From Arthrobacter rhombi (GTDB taxonomy: Bacteria; Actinomycetota; Actinomycetes; Actinomycetales; Micrococcaceae), in the NCBI RefSeq assembly GCF_900163545.1, contig NZ_FUHW01000007.1:1-64000 (forward strand): DNA of 64,000 nucleotides, in the 5' to 3' direction. The translations under genes were made by a program, and so were the position numbers. Positions within the stretch are counted from its first letter, which is position 1, and each line of letters begins with the position of its first letter. A model generated the notes under the pieces. It was not told the origin of the DNA and searched no databases. It saw only the letters and a program-made list of their open reading frames with translations. This document shows, one piece after another, positions 8,373 to 17,256 of this stretch.

Positions 8373-9154
8373 GCCGCACTTATGTCATCACCGGAGCAGG
8401 ATCGGGCATCGGGGCCGCCACCGCGCAATTGCTCCGCGAACGCGGAGAAACCGTGATCGGCGTGGACCTGAGAGGCGCCGAGATCGATGCCGATCTCAGC
8501 ACCCCCGAAGGCCGCACCTCGGGCGTCGAACGCGCCATAGACCTGGCCGAAGGCCGCATCGACGCCGTCATCGCCTGCGCCGGGATCTCCATGCCCAAAC
8601 CGCTCACCGTGAAGGTCAACTACTTCGGGGTTACCGAGTTCCTCGACCAGCTGGCACCGACCCTGGCCAAAAGCGAATCCCCCCGAGCCGTCGTCGTCAG
8701 CTCCATGGCCTCGCTGCAGCCCAACTCGCCCGAGCTCGTCGAAGCACTACTCTCCGGGGATGAGGATCGTGCCGTGGAAATCGGTACCGCCCTGGCCGAG
8801 GCCGGCCCCGAGCAGGGCTACCTGAACTACCCCTCCAGCAAGCGGGCCCTCTCCCGCTGGGTGCGTCGGGCCTGCATCACCGAGCGGTACGCCGGCGCCG
8901 GCATCCCGCTGAACGCGATCGCACCGGGCACCGTCATCTCCCCGATGACCACTGAGCTGCTCTCCACCCCCGAAGGCCGGGCCATGGTGGATCAGCACGT
9001 GCCGATGCCGTTGAATTACCACTCGGAATCGATCGTGCTGGCCCGCCTGCTGGCCTGGTTGACGAGCGAGGAAAATACGCACGTCACCGGTCAGACGATC
9101 TACGCCGACGGCGGCGCCGACGCCTCCCTGCGCGGAGACGATATCTGGAGCTAG
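8369..9154 (+). CDS. SDR oxidoreductase, 3-alpha-hydroxysteroid dehydrogenase/carbonyl reductase-like
   Basis: A 261-aa SDR of the divergent short subgroup typified by Comamonas 3-alpha-HSD/carbonyl reductase. Shared hallmarks are GAGSGIGAATAQLL, then GVDLRGAEIDADLSTPEGR, where the second strand is followed directly by an ADLSTxEGR element, and VNYFGVTEFLD. Catalytic residues are Ser in VVSSMAS and YPSSK. The frame is open from 8252, but the true start is the ATG at 8369, with AGGAGA upstream and an ATGA overlap with the MarR gene. Third gene of the operon. A steroid or xenobiotic carbonyl substrate is plausible from family only. Confidence 0.82.
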   Translation: MSRTYVITGAGSGIGAATAQLLRERGETVIGVDLRGAEIDADLSTPEGRTSGVERAIDLAEGRIDAVIACAGISMPKPLTVKVNYFGVTEFLDQLAPTLAKSESPRAVVVSSMASLQPNSPELVEALLSGDEDRAVEIGTALAEAGPEQGYLNYPSSKRALSRWVRRACITERYAGAGIPLNAIAPGTVISPMTTELLSTPEGRAMVDQHVPMPLNYHSESIVLARLLAWLTSEENTHVTGQTIYADGGADASLRGDDIWS

Positions 9155-9452
9155 TCTCCTCCGGCTCACCACAACGCCTTCGGCGGCCCTTGTACTCGGG
9201 GGTCGTCGGGGGCGTTTTGTCGTTGGGCGAGAGGCTGTGACGAGGGGCCGATTAGTTCGAACCGACGAAAAAATGCTAACGTATAGGTTCGCCATTTTCC
9301 GGGAGCATTCCCGGGAATTTCCTTCCTGACCCGGGTGGCAGAACTGTGTCGCAGCCCGCGTGCAGAACGCGCACCATGGCGCGGGTCTCCAAGAACATTA
9401 TTCGGTAGTCGCTTCGCACCCGGCTTCGTCCAATCAGCTAAGTGAGACACAC
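9155..9452 (+). other. 298-base leader/intergenic region before the first BCCT gene
   Basis: No coding potential was recognised. The first part holds a weak terminator-like pair. A 16-base dyad CCGGGA-GCAT-TCCCGG lies at 9299-9314, within a stretch that also contains AATGCT (9272) and AGCATT (9304) as an outer pair. The sequence CTAACGTATAGG at about 9277 could be a promoter -10 region. No known riboswitch class was recognised. Confidence 0.4.
9173..9216 (+). terminator. possible terminator after the SDR-MarR-SDR operon
   Basis: AACGCC (9173-9178) can pair with GGCGTT (9211-9216), followed by TTGT. The loop is long and only partly structured, so this is a weak call. Confidence 0.3.
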
Positions 9453-11099
9453 ATGCCTGAGCCCACCCATCTGACCACCCCCGAGGCTGATGCGCCTCCC
9501 TCCGCTCTGGCTGCGGGGCTTGACCGCAAGGTCGCCGGCATCAGCATCGGCATCGTCGTCATCTTCGTCGCGGCGAGCCTCGGTTTCCCCGAGTGGACCG
9601 CCAACGTCATCAACTCGGGCTTCAGCGGGGCAGCCAAATGGTTCGGCGCCTACTGGCAGTACCTGCTGCTGATCACCTTCTTCGTGGCGATCGTGCTGGC
9701 CTTCACCCCGTACGCCAAGGCGCGCCTAGGATTCGAGAAGCCGGAGTTCAGCAGGTTCAAATGGGTCTCCATGATCATGTGCACCCTGCTGGCCGGCGGC
9801 GGCGTGTTCTGGGCCGCTGCCGAGCCGATCGCGCACTACATCTCCTCCCCGCCCTACTACGGGGACAGCCTCGAATCCGAGGGCGCCAAGGCCAATGCGG
9901 CCCTGGCGCAGAGCTTCGTGGACTGGGGCTTCCTGGCCTGGGCCATCCTGGGCACGCTCGGTGCCATCGTGCTCACCCATGCCCACTCCAAGGGCATGCC
10001 CTTGCGCCCGCGCACGTTGCTCTACCCGATCATGGGCAAGAAGGTTCTGCATAGCTGGATCGGCACCGTGGCCGACGTCGTCGCGATCATCGCCGTCGTC
10101 GCAGGCACCGTGGGCCCCGTCGGGTTCCTGGGCCTGCAGGTTTCCTACGGTTTGGCCGAACTGACCGCCATCCCGAATAACTACGCGACCCAACTGATCG
10201 TCATCGCCGTGCTGACCGGTATCGCGGCACTGTCCGTTTCCTCAGGTCTGAATAAGGGCATCCAGATCCTCAGCCGCGCCAACGTCTGGCTGGCGATCGC
10301 CCTGATGGCCGTCGTCGTCATCCTGGGCTCGGCTGCCTACGTTTTCAAGGCATTTCTGGGCAGCTTCGGTACCTACATCAGCAACTTCGTGGGCATGTCC
10401 GTCTATCAGGGTGATTCCACGTGGCTCTCGGGGTGGACGGTCTTCTTCTTCGGCTGGTTCCTCGGCTACGGGCCGCTGATGGCCATCTTCGTGGCCCGGA
10501 TTTCCCGCGGCCGGACCATCCGCGACCTCATCATCTGCACCGCGGTGATCCCTCCGGTCCTGACCACCGTCTGGTTCAGCGTCCTGGGCGGAACCGCCAT
10601 CATGCTCGAGCAGAAGAACCCTGACAGCGTCGGCGCCGCCTACGAATCGGATGGCCTGCCGGCCGTGGTGATGTCGATTGCCGGCCAGCTTCCGCTCTCC
10701 GGTCTGGTCGGCGGCGCCTTCCTGCTGCTGACGGTGACCTTCGTGGCCACGACAACCGACTCGATGTCTTACGCCATCGCCCAGTCCTGCACCGTTTCGG
10801 GCGCGCCATCGACCAAGCTGCGGGCGACCTGGGCCGTGCTGATGGGCATCGCGGCAGCCGTGCTGATCGCCATCGGCGACGGCGGCATCTCCGGGCTGCA
10901 GTCCTTCATCGTGATCACCGCGGTGCCCGTGGGCTTCCTGATGTTGCCTTCGGTGTTTGCTGCGCCGATCTTTGCGCGGCGCATGGCGATCGAGCAGGGC
11001 ATCATCCACCCGAAGGGCTCCACGCCCGCTGGCGACGCCGACTCGGCTCAGCCCGCAGTATCCGATGACGACGAAGTGGGAGTTTCGGCCCGGCGCTAG
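9453..11099 (+). CDS. BCCT family transporter, copy 1
   Basis: A 548-aa twelve-helix betaine/choline/carnitine-type transporter. The family signature in helix 8 and following loop reads WTVFFFGWFLGYGP then FVARISRGRTIRDL. Relative to BetP the aromatic-box tryptophans are changed (W-F-Y pattern instead of W-W-W), so the ligand may not be glycine betaine. The N-terminal extension open from 9360 is non-coding; the ATG at 9453 gives the family-like N-terminus. It is a tandem near-duplicate of the next gene. No stop-start coupling links them: a 286-base gap with a strong terminator separates the two. It probably imports the substrate degraded by the cluster that begins at 14052. Confidence 0.88.
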   Translation: MPEPTHLTTPEADAPPSALAAGLDRKVAGISIGIVVIFVAASLGFPEWTANVINSGFSGAAKWFGAYWQYLLLITFFVAIVLAFTPYAKARLGFEKPEFSRFKWVSMIMCTLLAGGGVFWAAAEPIAHYISSPPYYGDSLESEGAKANAALAQSFVDWGFLAWAILGTLGAIVLTHAHSKGMPLRPRTLLYPIMGKKVLHSWIGTVADVVAIIAVVAGTVGPVGFLGLQVSYGLAELTAIPNNYATQLIVIAVLTGIAALSVSSGLNKGIQILSRANVWLAIALMAVVVILGSAAYVFKAFLGSFGTYISNFVGMSVYQGDSTWLSGWTVFFFGWFLGYGPLMAIFVARISRGRTIRDLIICTAVIPPVLTTVWFSVLGGTAIMLEQKNPDSVGAAYESDGLPAVVMSIAGQLPLSGLVGGAFLLLTVTFVATTTDSMSYAIAQSCTVSGAPSTKLRATWAVLMGIAAAVLIAIGDGGISGLQSFIVITAVPVGFLMLPSVFAAPIFARRMAIEQGIIHPKGSTPAGDADSAQPAVSDDDEVGVSARR

Positions 11100-11127
11100 G
11101 TCGAACAGCCCAGTCATCATGGGTACG

Positions 11128-11160
11128 AACAGGGGCGGCTGCCACGCAGCCGCCCCTGTT
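11128..11160 (+). terminator. intrinsic terminator after BCCT copy 1
   Basis: A perfect 15-bp stem (11128-11142 with 11146-11160) has a CAC triloop, ends in GTT and runs into TCG. The core is AGGGGCGGCTGC / GCAGCCGCCCCT. Confidence 0.85.
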
Positions 11161-11226
11161 TCGTGTGCCGGTCACGGCAGAATCTGACTCAGGCCGTCGC
11201 GGGGTGGTTGGCGCTGACTCGGGGCT

Positions 11227-11247
11227 TTGATAGGTATTCACTATCAA
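11227..11247. promoter_or_regulatory. candidate LysR-type operator upstream of BCCT copy 2
   Basis: TTGATAG (11227-11233) and CTATCAA (11241-11247) form a perfect interrupted dyad with a 7-base spacer. The TTGAT/ATCAA half-site also forms the palindrome next to the LysR gene start at 13949-13963, suggesting the same protein binds both. Confidence 0.5.
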
Positions 11248-11385
11248 TGGTGTCCAGTTGGGACTTGGACGCGAACTAATCTGTGACTCTATGCTCAAAG
11301 AGAGCGAAGTGGCCCAGATCACTTCGGGACGTATGCGGGTCGTTGCTGCCACGCTTACGGTGAACCACCAGGTAAGAGAGACCAG

Positions 11386-13023
11386 ATGTCCGAGCTTCCC
11401 AGCACCACGGCACACCCTACCGAGCACACCTCGGTCCTTGACCGGACCGTGGCCGGCGTCAGCATCGGGGTCATTGCCGTCTTCGTTGCCTCCAGCATGA
11501 TCTTCCCCGGCACGACCGCCAACCTGATCAACTCCGGTTTCAGCGGGGCAGCCACATGGTTCGGTGCCTACTGGCAGTATCTACTGCTGGCCACGTTCGT
11601 GGTCGCGATCGTGTTGGCCTTCACCCCCTACGCCAAGGTGCGGCTCGGGTTCGAAAAGCCGGAGTTCAGCAGGTTCAAATGGATCGCGATGATCATGTGC
11701 ACCCTGCTGGCCGGCGGTGGCGTGTTCTGGGCAGCTGCCGAGCCGATCGCGCACTACATCTCCTCCCCGCCGTACTACGGGGACAACCTGGACTCGGAGG
11801 GTGCGAAGGCCAATGCGGCCCTGGCGCAGAGCTTCGTTGACTGGGGTTTCCTGGCCTGGGCCATTCTGGGCACGCTCGGTGCCATCGTGATCACGCACGC
11901 CCACTCCAAGGGCATGCCGCTTCGCCCGCGCACGCTGCTCTACCCGATCATGGGCAAGAAGGTTCTCCACAGTTGGATCGGCACCGTGGCGGACATCGTG
12001 GCGATCATCGCCGTCGTCGCAGGCACCGTGGGGCCCATCGGGTTCCTCGGGCTGCAGGTTTCCTACGGTTTGGCGGAACTGACCGGCATTCCGAATAACT
12101 ACGCAACCCAGCTGATTGTCATCGCCGTGCTGACCGGCATTGCCGCCATATCGGTCTCCTCCGGTTTGAATAAGGGCATCCAGCTGCTGAGCCGGGTCAA
12201 CGTCTGGCTGGCGATCGCTCTGATGGCCGTCGTCGTCCTCCTGGGTTCTGCCGGGTACGTCTTCAAAGCGTTCCTGGGCGGTTTCGGCACCTACGCGAGC
12301 AACTTCGTGGGGATGACCGTTTACCAGGGTGATCCGAGCTGGCTCTCGGGCTGGACGGTCTTCTTCTTCGGGTGGTTCCTCGGCTACGGGCCGCTGATGG
12401 CCATCTTCGTGGCCCGGATTTCCCGCGGCCGGACCATCCGCGACCTGATCATCTGCACCGCGGTGATCCCGCCGGTCCTGACCACCATCTGGTTCAGCGT
12501 CCTGGGCGGAACCGGCATCATGTTCGAGCAGCAGAACCCCGGCAGCGTGGGTGGGGCCTACGAATCGGACGGTTTGCCGGCCGTGGTGATGTCGATTGCC
12601 GCCCAGCTTCCACTGTCCGGCCTCATCGGTGGCGCGTTCCTGCTGCTGACGGTGACCTTCGTGGCCACCACGACCGACTCGATGTCCTTCGCCATCGCCC
12701 AGTCCTGCACGATCTCCGGGGAACCGTCGACGAAGTTGCGCGCCACCTGGGCCGTGATGATGGGCATCGCGGCCGCCGTGTTGATCGCCATCGGCGACGG
12801 CGGTATCTCCGGTCTGCAGTCCTTCATCGTGATCACCGCGGTGCCCGTGGGCTTCCTGATGTTGCCGTCGGTGTTTGCCGCGCCGATCTTCGCCCGACGC
12901 ATGGCCATTGAGCAGGGCATCATCCACCCGAAGAGTGCCCGTCCGCACCACGACGCTGCGCAGGCGCCGGAGGATGACCAGGGCTCCCCAGCGGAGGGAA
13001 GGGCCGCAGCCCCCAAGAAGTAG
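11386..13023 (+). CDS. BCCT family transporter, copy 2
   Basis: A 545-aa paralogue of the preceding transporter, nearly identical through most membrane segments and in much of the DNA, with divergence confined mainly to the termini. It shares the altered aromatic-box segment FFFGWFLGYGP and the ARISRGRTIRD loop. The C-terminal hydrophilic tail (SARPHHDAAQAPEDDQGSPA) differs from copy 1; such tails sense osmotic stress in BetP, so the two copies may differ in regulation rather than substrate. A LysR-like dyad lies about 140 bases upstream. It ends 9 bases before the convergent LysR gene. Confidence 0.88.
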   Translation: MSELPSTTAHPTEHTSVLDRTVAGVSIGVIAVFVASSMIFPGTTANLINSGFSGAATWFGAYWQYLLLATFVVAIVLAFTPYAKVRLGFEKPEFSRFKWIAMIMCTLLAGGGVFWAAAEPIAHYISSPPYYGDNLDSEGAKANAALAQSFVDWGFLAWAILGTLGAIVITHAHSKGMPLRPRTLLYPIMGKKVLHSWIGTVADIVAIIAVVAGTVGPIGFLGLQVSYGLAELTGIPNNYATQLIVIAVLTGIAAISVSSGLNKGIQLLSRVNVWLAIALMAVVVLLGSAGYVFKAFLGGFGTYASNFVGMTVYQGDPSWLSGWTVFFFGWFLGYGPLMAIFVARISRGRTIRDLIICTAVIPPVLTTIWFSVLGGTGIMFEQQNPGSVGGAYESDGLPAVVMSIAAQLPLSGLIGGAFLLLTVTFVATTTDSMSFAIAQSCTISGEPSTKLRATWAVMMGIAAAVLIAIGDGGISGLQSFIVITAVPVGFLMLPSVFAAPIFARRMAIEQGIIHPKSARPHHDAAQAPEDDQGSPAEGRAAAPKK

Positions 13024-13032
13024 GACGCCGGC

Positions 13033-13935
13033 TCAGTGCGTCGGGGGCTCCATGCTGGCGAATTCGGTCGCCGCCTCAATGAATCGGCGGATCAGCGGCG
13101 TCCCGGAGCGTTCCGTGGTGACGATCAACGAAATGGTCGAGGTGGCCGCCTCATCGGCCAACGGTACGTAACCGAGCCCCTGAAGCTGCAGGGCCCGCAT
13201 TCCTTCCGGAACGACGGCGATGCCCGTTTTGGCTGCCACCAATCCCAGAATCGTGGGGAACTGGACGGCTTCCTGGGCCACGCGCATCCGGAAGCCGGCC
13301 TGCAGGCAGAGGGCTGAGATGACGTCGTAGAGACGTGAGACCTGTTGGCGGGGGAAGACCACGAACCCCGCCTCGGAAAGGTCGGTGAGTGCCAACGTGG
13401 TTTGGCCGGCCAGCGGGTGGTCTTCGGGAAGGGCGACGACCAGCGGTTCCCGGGTCAGCTCGCGGGCCGCGATGCCAGGGCGGGACTCGACGTCGCGCAC
13501 GATGCCCACGTCGAGGTTTCCCGCTTCCAGTGAACTGAGCTGCTGTTCGGTGGTCAGCTCGTGTAGCTCGAGCTCGAGATCCGGATACATCTGGCGCAAC
13601 GGGGGAACGATCCGGGGGATGAGGTTCAGTGCCGCGGATCCGACGAAGCCGACCCGCAGTGTGCCGGTGCGGCCCTCTACCGCCTGTTCGATGCTGCGCA
13701 GCGCGTCCTCGGACTCCATGATCACCCTGCGGGCGGCGACCAGCAGGACCTTGCCCGTCTCGGTCAGTTCAACGGAACGTGTGGTGCGAGCGAAGAGCGT
13801 GGTTTTCAGTTCACGCTCCAGCCGTTGAATCTGCTGGCTCAGCGCCGGTTGGGCGATGTGCAGGCGTGCTGCCGCCCGGTTGAAATGCATTTCCTCGGCT
13901 ACCGCGATGAAATAGCGCAACTGACGAATCTCCAT
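13033..13935 (-). CDS. LysR family transcriptional regulator
   Basis: A 300-aa LTTR. The N-terminal helix-turn-helix MEIRQLRYFIAVAEEMHFNR and AAARLHIAQPALSQQIQRLE is canonical, followed by the effector-binding domain from about residue 90 (RTGTLRVGFVGSAALNLIP). It is divergent from the aldehyde dehydrogenase gene, the usual arrangement for an LTTR and its target. A perfect 15-base palindrome begins 14 bases upstream of its start. It likely activates the 14052-20575 operon and perhaps BCCT copy 2, using a cluster substrate or intermediate as co-inducer. The ligand is unknown. Confidence 0.9.
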   Translation of the reverse strand: MEIRQLRYFIAVAEEMHFNRAAARLHIAQPALSQQIQRLERELKTTLFARTTRSVELTETGKVLLVAARRVIMESEDALRSIEQAVEGRTGTLRVGFVGSAALNLIPRIVPPLRQMYPDLELELHELTTEQQLSSLEAGNLDVGIVRDVESRPGIAARELTREPLVVALPEDHPLAGQTTLALTDLSEAGFVVFPRQQVSRLYDVISALCLQAGFRMRVAQEAVQFPTILGLVAAKTGIAVVPEGMRALQLQGLGYVPLADEAATSTISLIVTTERSGTPLIRRFIEAATEFASMEPPTH

Positions 13936-13948
13936 GTGAACTAAGTGT

Positions 13949-13963
13949 TATTGATGATCAATA
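13949..13963. promoter_or_regulatory. LysR-type palindromic operator
   Basis: TATTGATGATCAATA is a perfect 15-base palindrome (7-bp arms around G) in the 116-base gap between the divergent LysR and aldehyde dehydrogenase genes. It fits the T-N11-A pattern expected of an LTTR autoregulatory site. Confidence 0.6.
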
Positions 13964-14051
13964 CATAAGCAATAGATACTTCACGCCGATCAAATAGGGC
14001 CGTAGCCTCAGATATATGACGAGTACCACCGCAGCACGAAGGAGCACCAGC

Positions 14052-15521
14052 GTGAACAACCCCGGACAGCAGACCCTTGGCCTGAAGCAACTCATCAACG
14101 GCCAGTGGGTGGAAGGAAGCGGCCCGGCCGCCACCAGCTCCAACCCGGCGTTGCCGGAGGAAGCTGTGGCGCAGTACGCCACGGCCACGTCCGGCGACCT
14201 CGACCGTGCCCTGAATGCGGCCACCGCCGCCGCTGCCGGCTGGGATCGACTGGGTATCATCGCCCGCGGGAACATCCTGCGCCGCGCCGCCGAAATCCTC
14301 GGCCGCCGGGCCGAAGAAGTCGCACAACTCATGACCCGCGAACAGGGCAAGGTCCTCGGTGACTCCCGGGGCGAAGTCGGCGCCACCATTGAAACCCTCT
14401 ACTACAACGCCGGTTCGGCACGCCGTTCCAACGCGGCGGTCTACCCCTCGGCCAACCCGGACGAAGTGGTCCGGACGATCCGCCGGCCCTTGGGCTGCGT
14501 TGCGGTGATCACCCCCTGGAACTTCCCGCTGCAGATTCCCGCTTGGAAGATCGCACCGGCACTACTCTGGGGCAACACGATCGTCTGGAAGACCGCCAGC
14601 GACACCCCGGCGACCGCCGTGGTGTTTGCCGAAATCCTCGAAGAAGCAGGAGTCCCGGCAGGGGTCCTCAACCTGCTGCTCGGCCCCGGAGCCTTGGGCT
14701 CGGAGCTCGTGGCTGATCCGCGGGCCGAGGCGGTCACGTTCACCGGCTCCGTGGAGGTCGGGCACCTCATCCGCGAAAAGACTGTCCTGCGTGGCGCGAA
14801 GCTGCAGATGGAACTCGGCGGACATAACGCCGCCATCGTGCTGCCCGACGCCGATCTTCCCAGCGCCGCCGATTTCATCACCGCAGCGGCCACCGGGAGT
14901 ACCGGGCAGAAGTGCACTGCCACCCGCCGCGTCATCGCCGTCGGAGCCGTCCACGACCAACTGCGGGACGAACTCATCACTCGCTTCAACGCCCTCAGTG
15001 TCGGCGCCGGCACCGAGGAAGGCGCCGGGATCGGCCCCGTCGTCAACGACCGAGCCCGCCGCGATATCGACGAGGCCGTCAAGCAGGCCGAGACCGAAGG
15101 CGCACAGGTCCTGGCGCGGGCCCCGATCCCCGACGCCGAGGGACATTTCGTGGCCCCGACCCTGCTGGGTGGCACCCGCGAACTGACCATCTGCCACGAA
15201 GAGGTCTTTGGTCCGGTGACGACCCTGCTGCGTGCGGATTCGTTGGAGGAAGCCATCGAATTGGCCAACGACACCGAGTTCGGTCTGACCGCCTCCGTAT
15301 TCACCAGCGATGAGCGCTCCATCCGCCGCTGCCTCAACGACCTGGTCGCCGGCCTGATCAAGGTCAACGGCCCCTCCACCGGCTCCGAGGTCCACGCCCC
15401 GTTCGGCGGCCTGCGGGATTCCTCGCAGCCCGGTCCCCGCGAACAGAACAGCGACGCCGCAGCCGATTTCTTCACCCTCACCAAGACGGCCTACCTGCGT
15501 CTGGCACCGGAAGGAGCATAA
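14052..15521 (+). CDS. NAD(P)-dependent aldehyde dehydrogenase
   Basis: A 489-aa ALDH-superfamily enzyme oxidising an aldehyde to the acid. Catalytic residues are all present: Asn157 in TPWNFP, Glu254 in MELGGHN and the nucleophile Cys288 in GSTGQKCTATRR. The QKCTATRR context resembles ketoglutarate-semialdehyde and related dehydrogenases. Although an ATG exists at 14016, the GTG at 14052 has GAAGGAG at 7-base spacing and is preferred. It leads the catabolic operon; the next start follows its stop by one base. In context it probably oxidises an aldehyde released from the imported compound. Confidence 0.88.
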   Translation: MNNPGQQTLGLKQLINGQWVEGSGPAATSSNPALPEEAVAQYATATSGDLDRALNAATAAAAGWDRLGIIARGNILRRAAEILGRRAEEVAQLMTREQGKVLGDSRGEVGATIETLYYNAGSARRSNAAVYPSANPDEVVRTIRRPLGCVAVITPWNFPLQIPAWKIAPALLWGNTIVWKTASDTPATAVVFAEILEEAGVPAGVLNLLLGPGALGSELVADPRAEAVTFTGSVEVGHLIREKTVLRGAKLQMELGGHNAAIVLPDADLPSAADFITAAATGSTGQKCTATRRVIAVGAVHDQLRDELITRFNALSVGAGTEEGAGIGPVVNDRARRDIDEAVKQAETEGAQVLARAPIPDAEGHFVAPTLLGGTRELTICHEEVFGPVTTLLRADSLEEAIELANDTEFGLTASVFTSDERSIRRCLNDLVAGLIKVNGPSTGSEVHAPFGGLRDSSQPGPREQNSDAAADFFTLTKTAYLRLAPEGA

Positions 15522-15522
15522 A

Positions 15523-17256
15523 ATGTCCGCATCGATCAGCGAACCGGGAACCCGGCTCCCTGCGGAGTCGCCATTGCGCCCGGCACGCGAGGTCATGGAC
15601 CCTGACGATATGGGCGGCGCCCGCGCGACCCGGCACAGTTTCATTCGCACCATGATCCGCCGGGCCACGGCGAAGGGGTGGAAGATCAAGCGCACCCACT
15701 TCGATATCGATCCGGCCGGCTGCGGAACCGCGGTGTACCGGGTCCGGGCCGAATCCAGGGTCTTCAGTTTCGCCATCTTCTCGCAGAACACCGGTGAGCA
15801 CACCGACCGGGTGATCGCCAAGGCCTGGGACATCACCGCGGCCCTGGTGGAAGGCACCATCGACGAGGAGCGGCTGGCCCGCCTGCAGGGCCAGGTCCCG
15901 TTGCAGGAGCGCGGGCGTGCCGAGCCCGGCTCGATCATCTGGACCCGTGCCAACCGCAGCGAACGCTTCTTCGAATACGTCGCCGACGGGCTCGCCAACG
16001 GCAGACACCCCGACAGCGCGAGATTCAGCGGCTCGCCCTATGTCATCCGCAGCACCGCCTTCTACAGCAACGGCAAATGCGGGCTGGCCGACTACGAGCA
16101 CCTGACCGACGACCACCCCTTCGCCGCCCCGTACCGGGCACATATGCTCTCGGCATGGTTGCTTCGTGAATTCAGCTACGACCTGGTCGAGGCGGTCGCG
16201 GCCCACCGCAACCCCGAGGCGGCCACCCTGACCGGGAGCTGGCGCCACTACCTGGGCATGGGCAATGCGACCGGGCTGGGGATGGTGCCCTACGCCATCA
16301 ACCACCCGGAGGTGCTCAACGCCTGGGCCGAACTGCGCGAACTGCCATTGGCCGCCGTCACCGGCCGCACCACCGAAACGGACGATGCGGAGGTCGCCCG
16401 GGTGCTCGAGCTCTTCGACCGGGCCATGGACTACCTCGCGGAGCAGGATCTGGGGGTGTCCCAACCGTATTTGCCCGGCCCTGAACTCGCCGACCGGGTA
16501 CGTCCGCTGCTGGCGGACCTGCGCGACTGGTCCTCGACCGGGAGCTTCCGCGGCACCGAGACGAACCGGATCTGGCAGGCCCTGCACGATGCCGCAGCGG
16601 CCACCGGCCCGGAGGAGCGCGGCCTGGTCGCCACGATCCTCACCGAACTGACGGCCGACCTCGACGACGACGTCGAAGCCCGGCTGCGCTGCGATGAATC
16701 CCGGCCGCTGACCCCGGGCATGACCTGCCTGGAACTGGCGCAGCTCATCGACTCCGAGTATGCCTGGGTCGCAGACCACGACTTCGCCGATCCGCAGCAG
16801 AACCGTTTCTTCTGGTTCTCCTCGGCCGACAACGAGGAGCCCCGTCGGGGACGGCGCGGGCAGGATCCCGGTGAGAACGTGCAGCATGGTGTCGACATCG
16901 CCCGCGCGGTTTCCGACCTACGCCGCGACCTCCTGGCGGCCGAGGCCGAGACCAGCATCGCCGAGTTCCTGCTGAGCCACCCGTGGCACCGCCAGTTCAC
17001 CGCCCGCATCCAGAACATCGGACCACTTCCCTACGGCGAGGTTCATGACAACCTGCGCGGTGCCGAATTCCTGCCACTGAACGTCCAGCGCTATCAGCTC
17101 TCGGTCTACGGGATGGAGAACTACACCCCGCAGTCCACCGACTGGCTGCGCGTGACACTGCTCTCCGGAGGCCCGCGGATCGCGGATCTGAAGGACGGCA
17201 GCATCACCGATGACTGGCTCTTCACCCAGCGCCCGACGGCCGAGGTGCAGGCATGA
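15523..17256 (+). CDS. conserved protein of unknown function (577 aa) in BCCT/DUF3726 cluster
   Basis: The family was not recognised. The product is 577 aa, soluble, with no signal peptide or membrane helix and many acidic residues. Distinct blocks are a basic N-terminal region (RHSFIRTMIRRATAKGWKIK), then FSFAIFSQNTGEHTDRVIA, the tract TWRANRS-like WTRANRSERFFEYVADGL, and FYSNGKCGLADYEH; a conserved-looking GNATGLGMVPYAINHP sits mid-protein and LPYGEVHDNLRGAEFLPLN near the C-terminus. AAGGAG precedes the ATG by 6 bases, and it ends in an ATGA overlap with the dipeptidase-like gene. Tight coupling implies a catalytic or assembly role in the same pathway; no mechanism is proposed. Confidence 0.7.
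   Translation: MSASISEPGTRLPAESPLRPAREVMDPDDMGGARATRHSFIRTMIRRATAKGWKIKRTHFDIDPAGCGTAVYRVRAESRVFSFAIFSQNTGEHTDRVIAKAWDITAALVEGTIDEERLARLQGQVPLQERGRAEPGSIIWTRANRSERFFEYVADGLANGRHPDSARFSGSPYVIRSTAFYSNGKCGLADYEHLTDDHPFAAPYRAHMLSAWLLREFSYDLVEAVAAHRNPEAATLTGSWRHYLGMGNATGLGMVPYAINHPEVLNAWAELRELPLAAVTGRTTETDDAEVARVLELFDRAMDYLAEQDLGVSQPYLPGPELADRVRPLLADLRDWSSTGSFRGTETNRIWQALHDAAAATGPEERGLVATILTELTADLDDDVEARLRCDESRPLTPGMTCLELAQLIDSEYAWVADHDFADPQQNRFFWFSSADNEEPRRGRRGQDPGENVQHGVDIARAVSDLRRDLLAAEAETSIAEFLLSHPWHRQFTARIQNIGPLPYGEVHDNLRGAEFLPLNVQRYQLSVYGMENYTPQSTDWLRVTLLSGGPRIADLKDGSITDDWLFTQRPTAEVQA

Larger units (their letters stand above)
11100..11385 (+). other. 286-base intergenic region between the BCCT paralogues
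   Basis: It contains a strong terminator for copy 1 and a 21-base interrupted dyad resembling the LysR site near 13949. About 140 bases of apparently unstructured leader follow, ending in AGGTAAGAGAG just before the second BCCT gene. No small gene was recognised. Confidence 0.5.

Noticed and set aside
9155..9452. A riboswitch in the long BCCT leader
   Set aside because: Only short dyads are present and no known aptamer core could be recognised.
11128..11160. Part of a repeat or mobile element between the two BCCT genes
   Set aside because: The perfect stem is a typical terminator placed 28 bases after a stop codon; no transposase or target duplication is near.
12558..13079. Long minus-strand frames across the BCCT genes
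   Set aside because: They mirror the transporter codons, have shadow-like composition rich in His, Arg and Gly, and match no family; high GC gives many such frames.
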